From Isosphaeraceae bacterium EP7 (GTDB lineage: Bacteria > Planctomycetota > Planctomycetia > Isosphaerales > Isosphaeraceae), in NCBI GenBank assembly GCA_038400315.1, contig CP151667.1, forward strand, positions 4,227,174 through 4,291,173: a stretch of 64,000 nt of DNA, read 5' to 3'. Of this stretch, positions 35,492 to 44,285 are shown piece after piece; positions within the stretch are counted from its first letter, which is position 1; each line of letters starts with the position of its first letter. The translations under genes were made by a program, and so were the position numbers. The notes beneath the pieces were generated by a model, which searched no databases, was not told where the DNA came from, and was given only the letters and a program-made list of their open reading frames with translations.

Positions 35492-36082
35492 TTGAACGAT
35501 CGACTCGCCGCATTGTGGCCCCTCCTCGCCTGCACCCTCCTGGCCGGCTGCGAGATGGGCTCCGCAGATTCCGCCCGCCCCAGGTCGCCCAAGCGTGTCC
35601 CGACCTCGGGGGTGGTCACCCTCGACGGGAAGCCGCTGGCCGGGGCCGTCGTCACGTTCCTGCCCATCGATGAAGAGGGGAGCCTGACCGTCAGCGACGT
35701 CCGAGAGGGCGGGCACTACGACCTGACCTATGTCACATTTCCCGGTGGGACCGCCCCGGGCAAATATAAGGTCGCCGTCAGCTATCTGATCGGGACCGAC
35801 GGTCGCCCCGTCGATCTGGGGACCCGCAGCGCCTTGCAGGTGCCCAAGGAGGCAATCGAGGCCAAGGAGCGCCTGCCCAAGAAGTACAGCGACCTGGGCG
35901 TGACCACGCTGGTCGCCGTCGTCCCCCCGGCGGGGGGCACCTTCGATTTCCCGCTGGAGGGGCCGCTCTTGCCGGGCCCCGATGTTAAGCTGGGCGACGC
36001 AGACCTGGAATCGGAGCAACCTCCTCCCGATCGTCCAGGTCTCGCCGATCCGAACCTACCGCCATCGACCGAACCGAAGTGA
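35492..36082 (+). CDS. small lipoprotein with carboxypeptidase-regulatory-like fold
   Basis: About 196 residues. I prefer TTG 35492, which has GAGGGAAG a few bases upstream; the ATG at 35477 would add five residues and lies too close to that site. Signal sequence ends in LLACTLLAGC (lipobox LAGC). The mature protein has SGVVTLDGKPLAGAVVTFLP and APGKYKVAVSY, the same Ig-like pattern as its upstream neighbour, so the two are likely paralogues. The C-terminal part is Pro-rich. Its stop overlaps the region just ahead of the CxxCH dehydrogenase start. Confidence 0.85.
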   Translation: MNDRLAALWPLLACTLLAGCEMGSADSARPRSPKRVPTSGVVTLDGKPLAGAVVTFLPIDEEGSLTVSDVREGGHYDLTYVTFPGGTAPGKYKVAVSYLIGTDGRPVDLGTRSALQVPKEAIEAKERLPKKYSDLGVTTLVAVVPPAGGTFDFPLEGPLLPGPDVKLGDADLESEQPPPDRPGLADPNLPPSTEPK

Positions 36083-36099
36083 CCGGAGACCCGCGGGTG

Positions 36100-39000
36100 A
36101 TGACGACTGCCCAGATCTGCTCTCGCCCGCGGGGTCGCCGCCTCGGCTCCTCCATGATCCTCTCCCTTCTCTGCCTCACCAGTGGCGCGACGGCCGCCCT
36201 CGGGCAGGGCCCGACACCCCCGGCGGCCCCTCGCGTGGGCGGCCTGACTCCGGAGCAAGCCCGGGCGAAGATGACCCTGGCGCAGGGGATCTCCGCCGGT
36301 GTCTTCGCCTCGGAGCCGATGGTCCGCCAGCCGGTCGCGGCCTGCTTCGACGAGCGCGGGCGGATGTGGGTGATCGAATACCTCCAATATCCGAACCCCG
36401 CGGGCCTGAAGCCGGTCAAGGTCGACCAGTTCCTGCGCACCGAGTACGACCGCGTGCCCGAGCCGCCCCCCAAAGGCCCGCGCGGGGCCGATCGGATCAA
36501 GATCCTCGAGGACACCGACGGCGACGGCGTGGCCGACAAGTCGACGGTCTTCCTGGAAGGCCTGAACCTCGCCACCGGCATCGCCGTAGGCCGCGGCGGA
36601 GTCTTCATCGGGCAGGCACCTTACCTGCTCTTCTATCCCGACAAGGACCGCGACGACCGGCCCGACGGCGACCCCGAGGTCCTGCTCTCGGGCTTCGGCC
36701 TCCAGGACGCCCACGCCACCCTCAATTCGCTGACCTGGGGCCCCGACGGCTGGCTCTATGGGGCGCAGGGGAGTACCGTTACCGCCAAGATCCGCGGGAT
36801 CGAGTTCCAGCAGGGCATCTGGCGCTATCAGGTCGAGTCCAAGCGTTTTGAGCTCTTCGCCGAGGGGGGCGGGAACACCTACGGGCTCGACTTCGACCGC
36901 ACGGGCAACCTCTTCGGGTCGTCCAACGGCGGCTTCATCGCGTTCCACATGGTGCAGGGGGGCTACTACTGGAAGGGCTTCGCCAAGCACGGGCCGCTGC
37001 ATAACCCCAACACGTTCGGCTACTTCGACGCCATTCGCTACGTCGGCACCAAGGTTGGCGGGCACGTCACGCCCGGCGGGATCATCTACAAGGGCGGGGC
37101 CTTCCCGGCTGAGTTCGACGGCGCTTTCATCGGCGGGAACCTGCTGGCCAACGCCGTGTACTGGCACACGCTGACCCAGGACGGGTCGACCTTCGCCGGC
37201 AAGTTCGCCGGGACCCTACTCGATTCCCACGACCCCTGGTTCAGGCCCGTCGACCATCTCGTCGGGCCCGACGGCGCCGTCTATGTGGTCGACTGGCACG
37301 ACAAGCGGGCCAGCCACCTCGATCCCCGCGACAACTGGGACCGTTCCAACGGACGGATCTTCCGGATCACCCACGGGGCCGGCAAGGCCACGGCGCCCTT
37401 CGACCTGGCGGCGAAGTCCACCGCCGAGCTGGTCGCCCTGCGAACCAGCCGCAATGACTGGTACGCCGCGGAGGCCCGGCGGATCCTCGCCGATCGCCGC
37501 GACCCCGGGGCGATCCCCGCGCTGAAGGCGCTGCTGGCCGACGACCGCGATGAGACCCTGGCGTGCCGCGACCTCTGGATGCTCAACATCTGCGGCGCCC
37601 TGGATGACGCCTACGCGGAGTCAGTCCTGTCGCACCCGGTCGCCGCCGTCAGGCGCTGGACAGTCCGGCTGCTCGGCGACGACCGGAGGATGAACGCGAC
37701 GCTCCGGGGCAAGCTCCTGGCGCTCGCCTCGGACGACCCCGACGCCACCGTCCGGTCCCAACTCGCGGCCAGCTGCCAGCGCTGGGACACCGCCGACGCC
37801 CTGCCGATCCTGGGCAGGCTGGCAAGCCGCTCGGAGGACGCCGGCGATCGGTTCATCCCGATGCAGCTCTGGTGGGCGCTGGAGCGGCATCTCGGCGACC
37901 ATGCCGATGACGTCGTCGGTTTGATGGCGGACCGCGACGTCCAGGGATCGCCAATCGTCCGCGAGATCCTGCTCGAGCGGCTGGCCCGGGCCCTCGGTTC
38001 ACGCGGCACCGAGGCCGACTTCAGCCGTTGGACGCGGCTCCTCGAAGCGGCCCCGAGCCGCGATCAGGTCGACCGGCTCATCGCCGGATTGGAGAAGGGC
38101 CTGGAGGGGCGGAAAATCGACGAGGTCCCCCCGGCCCTGGCCCACTCGATGCGCACCCTGGCCGCCGCCGACACGCCGAGCGTGGCCCAGCTTCGGCTGG
38201 CGATCCGGCTCGGTGTCGACGACGCCTACGCCCGGGCCGTCGTTCTTGCCGGCGAGCGAGGCACGCCCGAGGTCGATCGCATCGCGCTGATCGAGATCCT
38301 CGGGCAGCGGCCTGAGCCTGCCGGGGAAGTGGCCCTGCTTAAGCTGATCGGCTCCGATCAGGCCCAGGCGCCGCGAACGGCCGCCGTCGCGGCGCTCGGA
38401 GGCTACGATCGCCCCGCGATCGCCGATGCCCTGGTCGCCCTCGTGCCGGGCCTTCCCGCGGCGATCCGCGACCGCGTCGTCGACGTCCTTTGCAGCCGCA
38501 AGAGCTGGGCGGGCACCCTGGTCGGGGCGATCGAGGCGGGCAAGATCCCCGTGAAGGACATCAGGGCGGCGCAGGTGATCAAGATCGCCCAGCTGAGCGA
38601 TCCGGCCCTGACCTCGCGTCTCGAGGGGGTCTGGGGTCGCGTGCCCACCTCCAACTCGGCGGAGAAGGCCCGACGCATCGCCGAGGTCCGGGGGATGCTG
38701 CCCGAAGGGGACAAGGGCGACCCCAAGCGGGGTGTGCTCGTCTTCCGCGAGCACTGCGCCACCTGCCATCTGCTGCACGGGGAGGGAACCGCGATCGGCC
38801 CGGATCTCACCGGCGCGGAGCGGGGCGACCTCGACTTCCTGCTCACCAGCCTGGTCGCCCCCGGGGCGGTGATCCGCAAGGAATACCAGGCGCAGACGGT
38901 TGCCATCGACGACGGCCGGGTGCTCACCGGACTCATCGTCGAGGAGTCGCCGGCGGCGATCACGCTGCTCGACGCCAACCGCCAGAAGACGGTCATCCCC

Positions 39001-39129
39001 CGCGACGGGATCGAGGAGCTGAAGCTCTCGGAGACGTCGCTGATGCCCGAGGGGATCCTCGACAAGCTGAACGAAGGCCAGGTCCGCGACCTGTTCCGTT
39101 ACCTCCAATCGAGCCCGCCCGCACGCTGA
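36100..39129 (+). CDS. PVC-type membrane-bound dehydrogenase with heme-binding CxxCH domain
   Basis: A 1,009-residue exported protein. Residues 1-35 are a signal peptide (SSMILSLLCLTSGATAALG). Residues about 50-430 form a glucose/sorbosone-dehydrogenase-like beta-propeller (FDERGRMWVIEYLQYPNPAG, RIKILEDTDGDGVADKSTVF, LTWGPDGWLYGAQG, AVYVVDWHDKRASHLDP). Residues about 440-870 are HEAT-like helical repeats. The C-terminal domain has one heme motif, CATCH in FREHCATCHLLHGEGTAIGP, then DLTGAERGDLDFLLTSL and the family ending LLDANRQKTVIPRDGIEELK. This is the architecture of planctomycete 'PVC-type heme-binding CxxCH' proteins, whose substrates are unknown. The ATG at 36100 or GTG at 36097 both follow a GGAG site. 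Confidence 0.94.
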   Translation: MTTAQICSRPRGRRLGSSMILSLLCLTSGATAALGQGPTPPAAPRVGGLTPEQARAKMTLAQGISAGVFASEPMVRQPVAACFDERGRMWVIEYLQYPNPAGLKPVKVDQFLRTEYDRVPEPPPKGPRGADRIKILEDTDGDGVADKSTVFLEGLNLATGIAVGRGGVFIGQAPYLLFYPDKDRDDRPDGDPEVLLSGFGLQDAHATLNSLTWGPDGWLYGAQGSTVTAKIRGIEFQQGIWRYQVESKRFELFAEGGGNTYGLDFDRTGNLFGSSNGGFIAFHMVQGGYYWKGFAKHGPLHNPNTFGYFDAIRYVGTKVGGHVTPGGIIYKGGAFPAEFDGAFIGGNLLANAVYWHTLTQDGSTFAGKFAGTLLDSHDPWFRPVDHLVGPDGAVYVVDWHDKRASHLDPRDNWDRSNGRIFRITHGAGKATAPFDLAAKSTAELVALRTSRNDWYAAEARRILADRRDPGAIPALKALLADDRDETLACRDLWMLNICGALDDAYAESVLSHPVAAVRRWTVRLLGDDRRMNATLRGKLLALASDDPDATVRSQLAASCQRWDTADALPILGRLASRSEDAGDRFIPMQLWWALERHLGDHADDVVGLMADRDVQGSPIVREILLERLARALGSRGTEADFSRWTRLLEAAPSRDQVDRLIAGLEKGLEGRKIDEVPPALAHSMRTLAAADTPSVAQLRLAIRLGVDDAYARAVVLAGERGTPEVDRIALIEILGQRPEPAGEVALLKLIGSDQAQAPRTAAVAALGGYDRPAIADALVALVPGLPAAIRDRVVDVLCSRKSWAGTLVGAIEAGKIPVKDIRAAQVIKIAQLSDPALTSRLEGVWGRVPTSNSAEKARRIAEVRGMLPEGDKGDPKRGVLVFREHCATCHLLHGEGTAIGPDLTGAERGDLDFLLTSLVAPGAVIRKEYQAQTVAIDDGRVLTGLIVEESPAAITLLDANRQKTVIPRDGIEELKLSETSLMPEGILDKLNEGQVRDLFRYLQSSPPAR

Positions 39130-39475
39130 CGCCGACCCTCGGACCACCCGGGGAGGCATGGATCAGTTGATGATTGTTTGAGTCGCGCGATCGCGTCGAC
39201 GAGGGGTCGCGCGACCCCTCGGGGCATCAATCCCGAGTTTTCTCGTCGTCAAGCTCCAGGGTTTGCGGGTCTCGACGGCCAGAGACGGATCCATTCAAGA
39301 ATGATTGTTTGAAGTTCGAAGGCCGGCAAAATTTCTTTGGCGTGAATGGCCTTTTATTGCGGGAAATCGTGGTTTTCGGACAAAGATCCGTCTTCGAATG
39401 GTGAAAAACTGACTCCGGAGTCATAGACTTCCTCGATGCCTTCTCTATGATGTCCTGACACGTCTCGACGGTGGG
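39130..39475. other. 346-base intergenic region with a perfect palindrome
   Basis: No gene is supported here. GAGGGGTCGCGCGACCCCTC at 39201-39220 is a perfect 20-base palindrome, usable as an 8-bp stem with a GCGC loop; it follows the CxxCH dehydrogenase and may end its transcript. The 12-mer ATGATTGTTTGA occurs twice (39171-39182 and 39301-39312). The stretch 39290-39420 is AT-richer than its surroundings and may hold the promoter of the small gene at 39476. Confidence 0.5.
39201..39220. terminator. palindromic hairpin downstream of the CxxCH dehydrogenase
   Basis: Perfect 20-base palindrome; an 8-bp GC-rich stem with GCGC loop lies 72 bases after the stop codon at 39129. No T-run follows. 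A terminator or RNA-stability role is inferred only from position. Confidence 0.4.
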
Positions 39476-39922
39476 ATGAGCTTCTCCGTCGATTTTGCAA
39501 CCTGCCCCGATCGGCTCGGGCTGCGTCCCTTCCCGATTGTGCGCGGCGTCCAGGGATTCGGATCCGTGCGCACCTCGTCTGTCCGTTGCTCCCCGAGCGA
39601 GCGGACGCACGACGACCCGCAGTCCACCTTCGGCATGTGCTCTTATCGCGGCGAGCAGGAGAAGCGCCACGACTCCCGGTTCGTCTCGGCGAGCTGCAAA
39701 CGCCCCGACAACTTCGACTCGAGGATGGCCGATCGCAGTGTCTGGTTCGTCAAGCGTATGAACAGATGCAACCCCGTGCGGGCCCTGGGTCGCAAGGTCG
39801 GCGGCGAGATCGTCGTCGCCGATGCGTCGCGGAAACGTGCCGAGTCCTTCGAGAATTGCGGCCGGGGCGACAAGCCCGGCCCTAACCCCAAGAACGTCCG
39901 CGTCATCGCCACGAAGACGTGA
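39476..39922 (+). CDS. small Cys- and Arg-rich protein of unknown function
   Basis: A 148-residue frame. The second half especially has the strong G/C third-position bias of real genes here (codons for NPVRALGRKVGGEIVVADAS and ENCGRGDKPGPNPKNVRVI). It is basic with several Cys residues (MCSYRGEQEK, SASCKRPDNF, NRCNP, ENCGRGDK). No signal peptide, no known domain. The start is uncertain: ATG 39476 or an internal ATG at 39635. A strong hairpin terminator 50 bases after the stop supports transcription on this strand. I cannot name a family. Confidence 0.5.
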   Translation: MSFSVDFATCPDRLGLRPFPIVRGVQGFGSVRTSSVRCSPSERTHDDPQSTFGMCSYRGEQEKRHDSRFVSASCKRPDNFDSRMADRSVWFVKRMNRCNPVRALGRKVGGEIVVADASRKRAESFENCGRGDKPGPNPKNVRVIATKT

Positions 39923-39972
39923 TTCGCCCCCCGATCGGAGCTGATCGGCGCGTTGGCGCGGACGTTCTTGCC

Positions 39973-40006
39973 GATGGCCGGCCCCTCTCCCGAGGGGCCG
40001 GCCATC
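39973..40006. terminator. strong intrinsic-terminator-like hairpin between convergent genes
   Basis: GATGGCCGGCCCCTC (39973-39987) and GAGGGGCCGGCCATC (39992-40006) form a perfect 15-bp stem with a 4-base loop, followed by TCGTGTTTC. It sits between the plus-strand small gene ending at 39922 and the minus-strand oxidoreductase ending at 40043, so it can serve both. Confidence 0.75.
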
Positions 40007-40042
40007 TCGTGTTTCGGGGGTTGATGCCGAGGAGCCCAGGCC

Positions 40043-41173
40043 TCAGGCCTGCTCGTTGACGGCATCCTTGCGGCCGACGCGAGAGGTGAGGAATTTGGGG
40101 CGAGGCGGCACCGATCCGGCGGGGTCGCCGCCGTGGAATCCGCGCGGGCCGATCGGGCCTCTGGCGCTCCCTTCCCAGGCGTGCCGATTGATGCTGTCGA
40201 CCACCTGATCGGCCAGGCGCATCGCGCGGAGGGCGATCTCGCCCGAGACGATGGGGGCGGTCCGGGCGCGGATCGAGCGGACGAAGTCCTCGAGTTCCAG
40301 GGCTAGCGGCTCCCGGCCCGAGCACTGAATCGACTCGGGCTGGAGCACCGTGCCGAAGACGTGATCCTTGACGGCCGGCGGGCTGGACAGGTCGACGCCT
40401 TCGAGCTGGAGATCGCCCCGGAGCAGGGCTTCCGAGGGCCGGACGATCGTGGCTTGCCTGGCGCCGAAGTCGAGCGTGGCGTAGCCTTCGGGGCCATATA
40501 AACGCATCTTGCGCACGGCCTGGTAGCTGGCGCGGCTCGCGGTGATATTGGCCACCGCACCGTCCTCGAATTCGATCCGGGCGTTGGCCACGTCTTCGAG
40601 CGTCCCGAAGAGGCTGACGCCGACGGCCTCGACCGAGCGGACGGGGGCCGCGATGAGGGACAGGATCAGGTCGAGGTCGTGGATCATCAGGTCGTGGACG
40701 ACGCCGATGTCGGTCGACCTGAACGTGTAAGTGCCCAGCCGTTCCGCGGCGATGTATTTCGGCCGGAGGTCCAGGCCGTCGAGCGCGGAGAGGGTCGGGT
40801 TGAACCGTTCGATGTGGCCGACCTGGAGCGTGGCGCCCGAAGTCCTGGCCAGCTCGACGAGCTCTGCGCCCTCGATCGAGTCGATCGCAAGCGGCTTCTC
40901 GACCATTGCGGAGAGGCCGCGACGGAGGAATTCGCCGGCGACCTCGCGGTGGGCCGAGGTGGGGACGGCGACGCTCACGGCGTCGACCTGGTCGAGCATT
41001 TCGCGCCAGTCGGCGAACCAGGTGGTGCCGCAGCGGTCAGCGACGGCCCGGCCCTGATCGGGACGGGAGTCGGCGACGCCGACGAGCAGGACGTCGTCCA
41101 TGGAGGCGAGGACCCGCGCGTGATGCTGGCCGAGATGGCCGACCCCGACGACTCCGAGGCGAAGGCGATGCAT
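40043..41173 (-). CDS. Gfo/Idh/MocA family oxidoreductase, possibly GnnA-like
   Basis: A 376-residue NAD(P)-dependent oxidoreductase. Rossmann motif GVVGVGHLGQHHARVLAS at the N-terminus, the EKP motif in AMVEKPLAIDS, and the catalytic-type His/Asp pattern in VVHDLMIHDLDLILSLI. It starts one base after lpxA. Gfo/Idh/MocA enzymes beside lpxA are often GnnA, which oxidises UDP-GlcNAc at C3 before transamination by GnnB, giving lipid A with 3-amino sugars. No gnnB is in the window, so this is a hypothesis. The last 45 residues are a Gly/Pro/Arg-rich extension (GPIGPRGFHGGDPAGSVPPR). Confidence 0.88.
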   Translation of the reverse strand: MHRLRLGVVGVGHLGQHHARVLASMDDVLLVGVADSRPDQGRAVADRCGTTWFADWREMLDQVDAVSVAVPTSAHREVAGEFLRRGLSAMVEKPLAIDSIEGAELVELARTSGATLQVGHIERFNPTLSALDGLDLRPKYIAAERLGTYTFRSTDIGVVHDLMIHDLDLILSLIAAPVRSVEAVGVSLFGTLEDVANARIEFEDGAVANITASRASYQAVRKMRLYGPEGYATLDFGARQATIVRPSEALLRGDLQLEGVDLSSPPAVKDHVFGTVLQPESIQCSGREPLALELEDFVRSIRARTAPIVSGEIALRAMRLADQVVDSINRHAWEGSARGPIGPRGFHGGDPAGSVPPRPKFLTSRVGRKDAVNEQA

Positions 41174-41174
41174 G

Positions 41175-41981
41175 TCAGCCCTTTCTCATGCGTTCTCGGG
41201 CCCGGCCGTGCTTGCCCTCGGCCTGGTCGTTGATGAATCGGAGCAGGCGGGCCACTTCCGGGGTCATGTGCCCGTGGGACGAGAGGATCTCGGCGGCGTG
41301 GGTGGCCGACATCTTGGCGCGATAGATCAGGCGATGGGCCTCGTGCAGCGCGTCGATCCCCTCGGGGCCGATGCCGTTGCGCTTCAGGCCGACCACGTTG
41401 ATGCAGCGGACCTTCGATGGATTGCCGTCGATGAGCATGTACGGCGGGACGTCGTGGACGATGCGCGACTGGCCGCCGATGAAGCTGTAGCCGCCGATGG
41501 ACGCGTAGTGGTGCACGGCCACGCTGCCCGAGACGCTGGCGTGCGACTCGATGTGGACGTGGCCGCCGAGCATCGTGCCATTGGCGATGGTGATCCGGTC
41601 GCCGAGCTTGCAGTCGTGGGCGACATGCGTGGTGGCCATCAGGAAGCAGTGGTCACCGATCCGGGTGACGCCGTCTTCCTTCTCGGTCCCGCGGTTGATC
41701 GTCACGCCTTCGCGGATGATATTGTGGTCGCCGATGGAGACCCGGGTTGGGGAGCCCTGATAGGAGAAGTCCTGCGGGTCTCCGCCGATGACGGTGAAGG
41801 GGCTGAAGACGTTCCCCTCGCCGATGTCGGCCACACCCAGGATGCAGACGTGACCGATCAGGCGGGTCCCCCGGCCGATCTTGACGTCGGCCCCGACGAC
41901 GCAATAGGGGCCGACTTCGACGTCGTCGGCCAGCTCCGCCCGGGGGTCGACGCATGCGGTATCGGCGACGAGAGTGGCCAT
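41175..41981 (-). CDS. lpxA: LpxA, acyl-ACP--UDP-N-acetylglucosamine O-acyltransferase
   Basis: A 268-residue left-handed beta-helix acyltransferase. Hexapeptide repeats run over residues about 15-190 (ELADDVEVGPYCVVGADVKI, IGDHCFLMATTHVAHDCKLG). The catalytic His corresponds to THVAHDC. The C-terminal helical domain begins near GLKRNGIGPEGIDALHEAHR, characteristic of LpxA rather than LpxD. It adds the first hydroxyacyl chain to UDP-GlcNAc (or, if the neighbour is GnnA, to a 3-amino analogue) in lipid A synthesis. It follows the lpxC-fabZ gene on the same strand, 72 bases away. Confidence 0.95.
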   Translation of the reverse strand: MATLVADTACVDPRAELADDVEVGPYCVVGADVKIGRGTRLIGHVCILGVADIGEGNVFSPFTVIGGDPQDFSYQGSPTRVSIGDHNIIREGVTINRGTEKEDGVTRIGDHCFLMATTHVAHDCKLGDRITIANGTMLGGHVHIESHASVSGSVAVHHYASIGGYSFIGGQSRIVHDVPPYMLIDGNPSKVRCINVVGLKRNGIGPEGIDALHEAHRLIYRAKMSATHAAEILSSHGHMTPEVARLLRFINDQAEGKHGRARERMRKG

Positions 41982-42053
41982 TGGACGCTTCCTCGCTCAG
42001 GGATCACGCCGCGCCGGACGTCCCGGCGGGCGACAGGCGGATACGACGCCCGC

Positions 42054-43376
42054 TCAAGCGGCCCGATCGGCCTCGACCATCACGAATTTGATCTTGGCTT
42101 CCGCCGCGAGCTGGCCGTCGACCCGGGCCACGCCCTGGACGGAGGCCGACCGCTCCTTGATCCGGATCCCGTCAACTTCCAGGCGGAGCTGGTCTCCCGG
42201 GATGACCGGGCGCCTCAGCTTCACGCCGTCGATCGACGCGATCAGGGCCACCATGCCCGTGGGGTCGATCTTCTCGGCGATCATCAGGCCGGCGGCCTGA
42301 GCCAACGCCTCGACGATCAGCACACCGGGCATGATCGGCCGATCCGGCCAGTGACCTTGAAAGAACGGTTCGTTACAGCTGACGTTCTTGATCGCCACCA
42401 CCCGCCGGCCCGGCGTCAGCTCCAGCACGCGGTCGACCAGCAGGAAGGGGTAGCGGTGCGGCAAGATCCGGCGAATCGCCGCGAAGTCGCGCGGGCCGCC
42501 GTCGATCCGCGTGCTCTGGCTCGACCTCTCGACGGAGGCGAGCAGCTTGCGCACCAGCCTGGCGTTGAGCTCGTGCCCCGAGCGATGGGCCACGACGTGG
42601 CCGGCCAGGTCGACGCCCAGCATGGCCAGGTCGCCGACCATGTCCAGGATCTTGTGGCGCACGCACTCGTCGTGATAGCGGAGGGTGTTGCCCACCACGC
42701 CATCGGGCCCGAAGATCAGCAGGTCGGAGTAGGTCGTTCGGCTCCCCACCCCGGCGTTGCGCAGGGAGTCGGCCTCGGACTGGAGGAGAAACGTCCGGCT
42801 CGGGGCCAGCTCGTTCCGGAAATTCTCCGGGCTGATCTCGACGAACCGACTCTGGCTGCCGATGGGCGACTGCCGGCCGTAGTCGAGGTTGTACGAGAGC
42901 ACCAGGCGGTCGGGGGCGCCGGGGTGCGCGGTGAGGATCGAGTCCCCCTCGCGAACCGTGACGGGCCGGTCGATGACGTAGGTCGACCTGGGCTGGCCCT
43001 GGTCGGAGGCGCCCGCGTGGTTCAGGGCCTCGACGAAGGCCTGGCTCGACCCGTCGCAGCCGGGGGTCTCGGGCCCGTCGATCTCGACGATGCAATTGTC
43101 GATCTGGAGGCCCGAGAGCGCGGCCATGACGTGCTCGACCATCTCGACGACGGCCGGGCCATCCTGGATGGTCGTGCGACGCTGCCTGGGGATGACCTTG
43201 GAGACGTGGGCGCGGACCGACGGCGACCCGGGCAGGTCGGACCGCACGAAGACGACGCCTCTTCCCGTCTCGGCGGGGCGAAACGTCATCCTGACGTCGA
43301 GCCCCGAGAGGAAACTGACTCCGCTGAGCGACGATTCGCGGGCGATCGTGCGCTGCGGACGGCTCGCGGTGAGCAT
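42054..43376 (-). CDS. lpxC: LpxC-FabZ fusion: UDP-3-O-acyl-GlcNAc deacetylase / hydroxyacyl-ACP dehydratase
   Basis: A 440-residue fusion. Residues 1-290 are LpxC: QRTIARESSLSGV at the start, zinc ligand His in VEMVEHVMAALSG, the HxxxD ligands in CVRHKILDMVGDLAMLG, and the catalytic His in VVAHRSGHELNARLV. Residues about 300-440 are FabZ: AIRRILPHRYPFLLVDRVLE (catalytic His) and MPGVLIVEALAQAAGLM (catalytic Glu). LpxC commits the pathway to lipid A; FabZ makes unsaturated acyl-ACP. Such fusions are known in Bacteroidetes and some other phyla. The ATG at 43376 fits LpxC's usual start, with AGGGG upstream; the GTG at 43418 gives a longer, less likely form. Confidence 0.95.
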   Translation of the reverse strand: MLTASRPQRTIARESSLSGVSFLSGLDVRMTFRPAETGRGVVFVRSDLPGSPSVRAHVSKVIPRQRRTTIQDGPAVVEMVEHVMAALSGLQIDNCIVEIDGPETPGCDGSSQAFVEALNHAGASDQGQPRSTYVIDRPVTVREGDSILTAHPGAPDRLVLSYNLDYGRQSPIGSQSRFVEISPENFRNELAPSRTFLLQSEADSLRNAGVGSRTTYSDLLIFGPDGVVGNTLRYHDECVRHKILDMVGDLAMLGVDLAGHVVAHRSGHELNARLVRKLLASVERSSQSTRIDGGPRDFAAIRRILPHRYPFLLVDRVLELTPGRRVVAIKNVSCNEPFFQGHWPDRPIMPGVLIVEALAQAAGLMIAEKIDPTGMVALIASIDGVKLRRPVIPGDQLRLEVDGIRIKERSASVQGVARVDGQLAAEAKIKFVMVEADRAA

Positions 43377-43547
43377 GCGAGTCGGACCCCTACATCCGTG
43401 TTGGGTGATCCTGTCCACGCCGTTCGATCGGATCGTGGCCGGGCCGCTGTGCGCAGCCCGGCCCTGGTCGGGTCGATCTGGCCCGCCTTGGCCGATCGAG
43501 CGTCGTGGTCCATTGTGACCTGGGAGCTGGGCCCCGGCCGGTTCGGT

Positions 43548-44285
43548 TTAGCGGCCCTGGCCTGCGGCAGGCGCGGTCGGCGCGGCAGGCGTCGTGCCCG
43601 GGGCGGCGGCCCTGGGCTTGGGGGCGACTCCGCCGGCCTGGCGATAGGCGTTGTTCAGGTGGAGGACGACGTCGTTGGTGATGTCGTTGCGAGGGTCGGA
43701 GTAGATCATCGCCTTTGACATGGCCAGGCCGACCGACTCCGGGTCGCTGCCGCTGACCGGCGAGCTGGACGTCTTGATGACGTGCGTGATCTTGCGATAG
43801 GGGGCCACCCGGGCCACCATCGCCTGGATCTCGTTGTAGACGGTGGCGACCGACTCCGCCTCGCGGCGGGCGAATTCCATCTGCGACTGCTGCTTCATCG
43901 CCTCGCCCTTGGCCGCGAGGCTGGTGATCTCGATCTCGACCTTCTTGTAGTCGGGGCTCGACGGCGCCAGCTTGGACATCTTTTCGGAGGCCAGCTTGGC
44001 GTCATTCATGATCTGCATCAGGTCGGCCTTGCGGGCCTGGACGGCCGCGGCGAACTCCTCGGAGTTGACCTTGAACTTGTCGTACTTGCGGAGGGCTTCC
44101 TCCAGGTCGATCGTGCCCAGGACCGTCACCGCAGGGGCGGGCGGTGCGGTGGCCGCGGTGGTGGCCCCGGTGGCAACCCTCTGCACCTTGGCGTCCGGCT
44201 GCTGCGCCAGGACGGGGACGACGACGAGGCAGAGGCCTCCCAAGCCCGAGCCGAGGGCCCAGGACACGCGCGCCGAGATGGACAT
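43548..44285 (-). CDS. OmpH/Skp-family periplasmic protein
   Basis: A 245-residue exported protein. Signal peptide GSGLGGLCLVVVPVLA-Q. The body (about residues 50-200) has a long charged helix (VNSEEFAAAVQARKADLMQI, AAKGEAMKQQSQMEFARREA) typical of the Skp/OmpH coiled-coil tentacles, starting with VLGTIDLEEALRKYDKFKV. Skp carries outer-membrane proteins through the periplasm. The C-terminal 40 residues are Ala/Pro-rich. It lies directly upstream of lpxC-fabZ on the same strand, which matches the common skp-lpxD-fabZ-lpxA block; lpxD is not present here. Confidence 0.85.
   Translation of the reverse strand: MSISARVSWALGSGLGGLCLVVVPVLAQQPDAKVQRVATGATTAATAPPAPAVTVLGTIDLEEALRKYDKFKVNSEEFAAAVQARKADLMQIMNDAKLASEKMSKLAPSSPDYKKVEIEITSLAAKGEAMKQQSQMEFARREAESVATVYNEIQAMVARVAPYRKITHVIKTSSSPVSGSDPESVGLAMSKAMIYSDPRNDITNDVVLHLNNAYRQAGGVAPKPRAAAPGTTPAAPTAPAAGQGR

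Noticed and set aside
39227-39670. Minus-strand 147-residue frame overlapping the small plus-strand gene
   Set aside because: It runs through an AT-rich intergenic part and reads antisense to the better-biased plus-strand frame; no recognisable product and no ribosome binding site.
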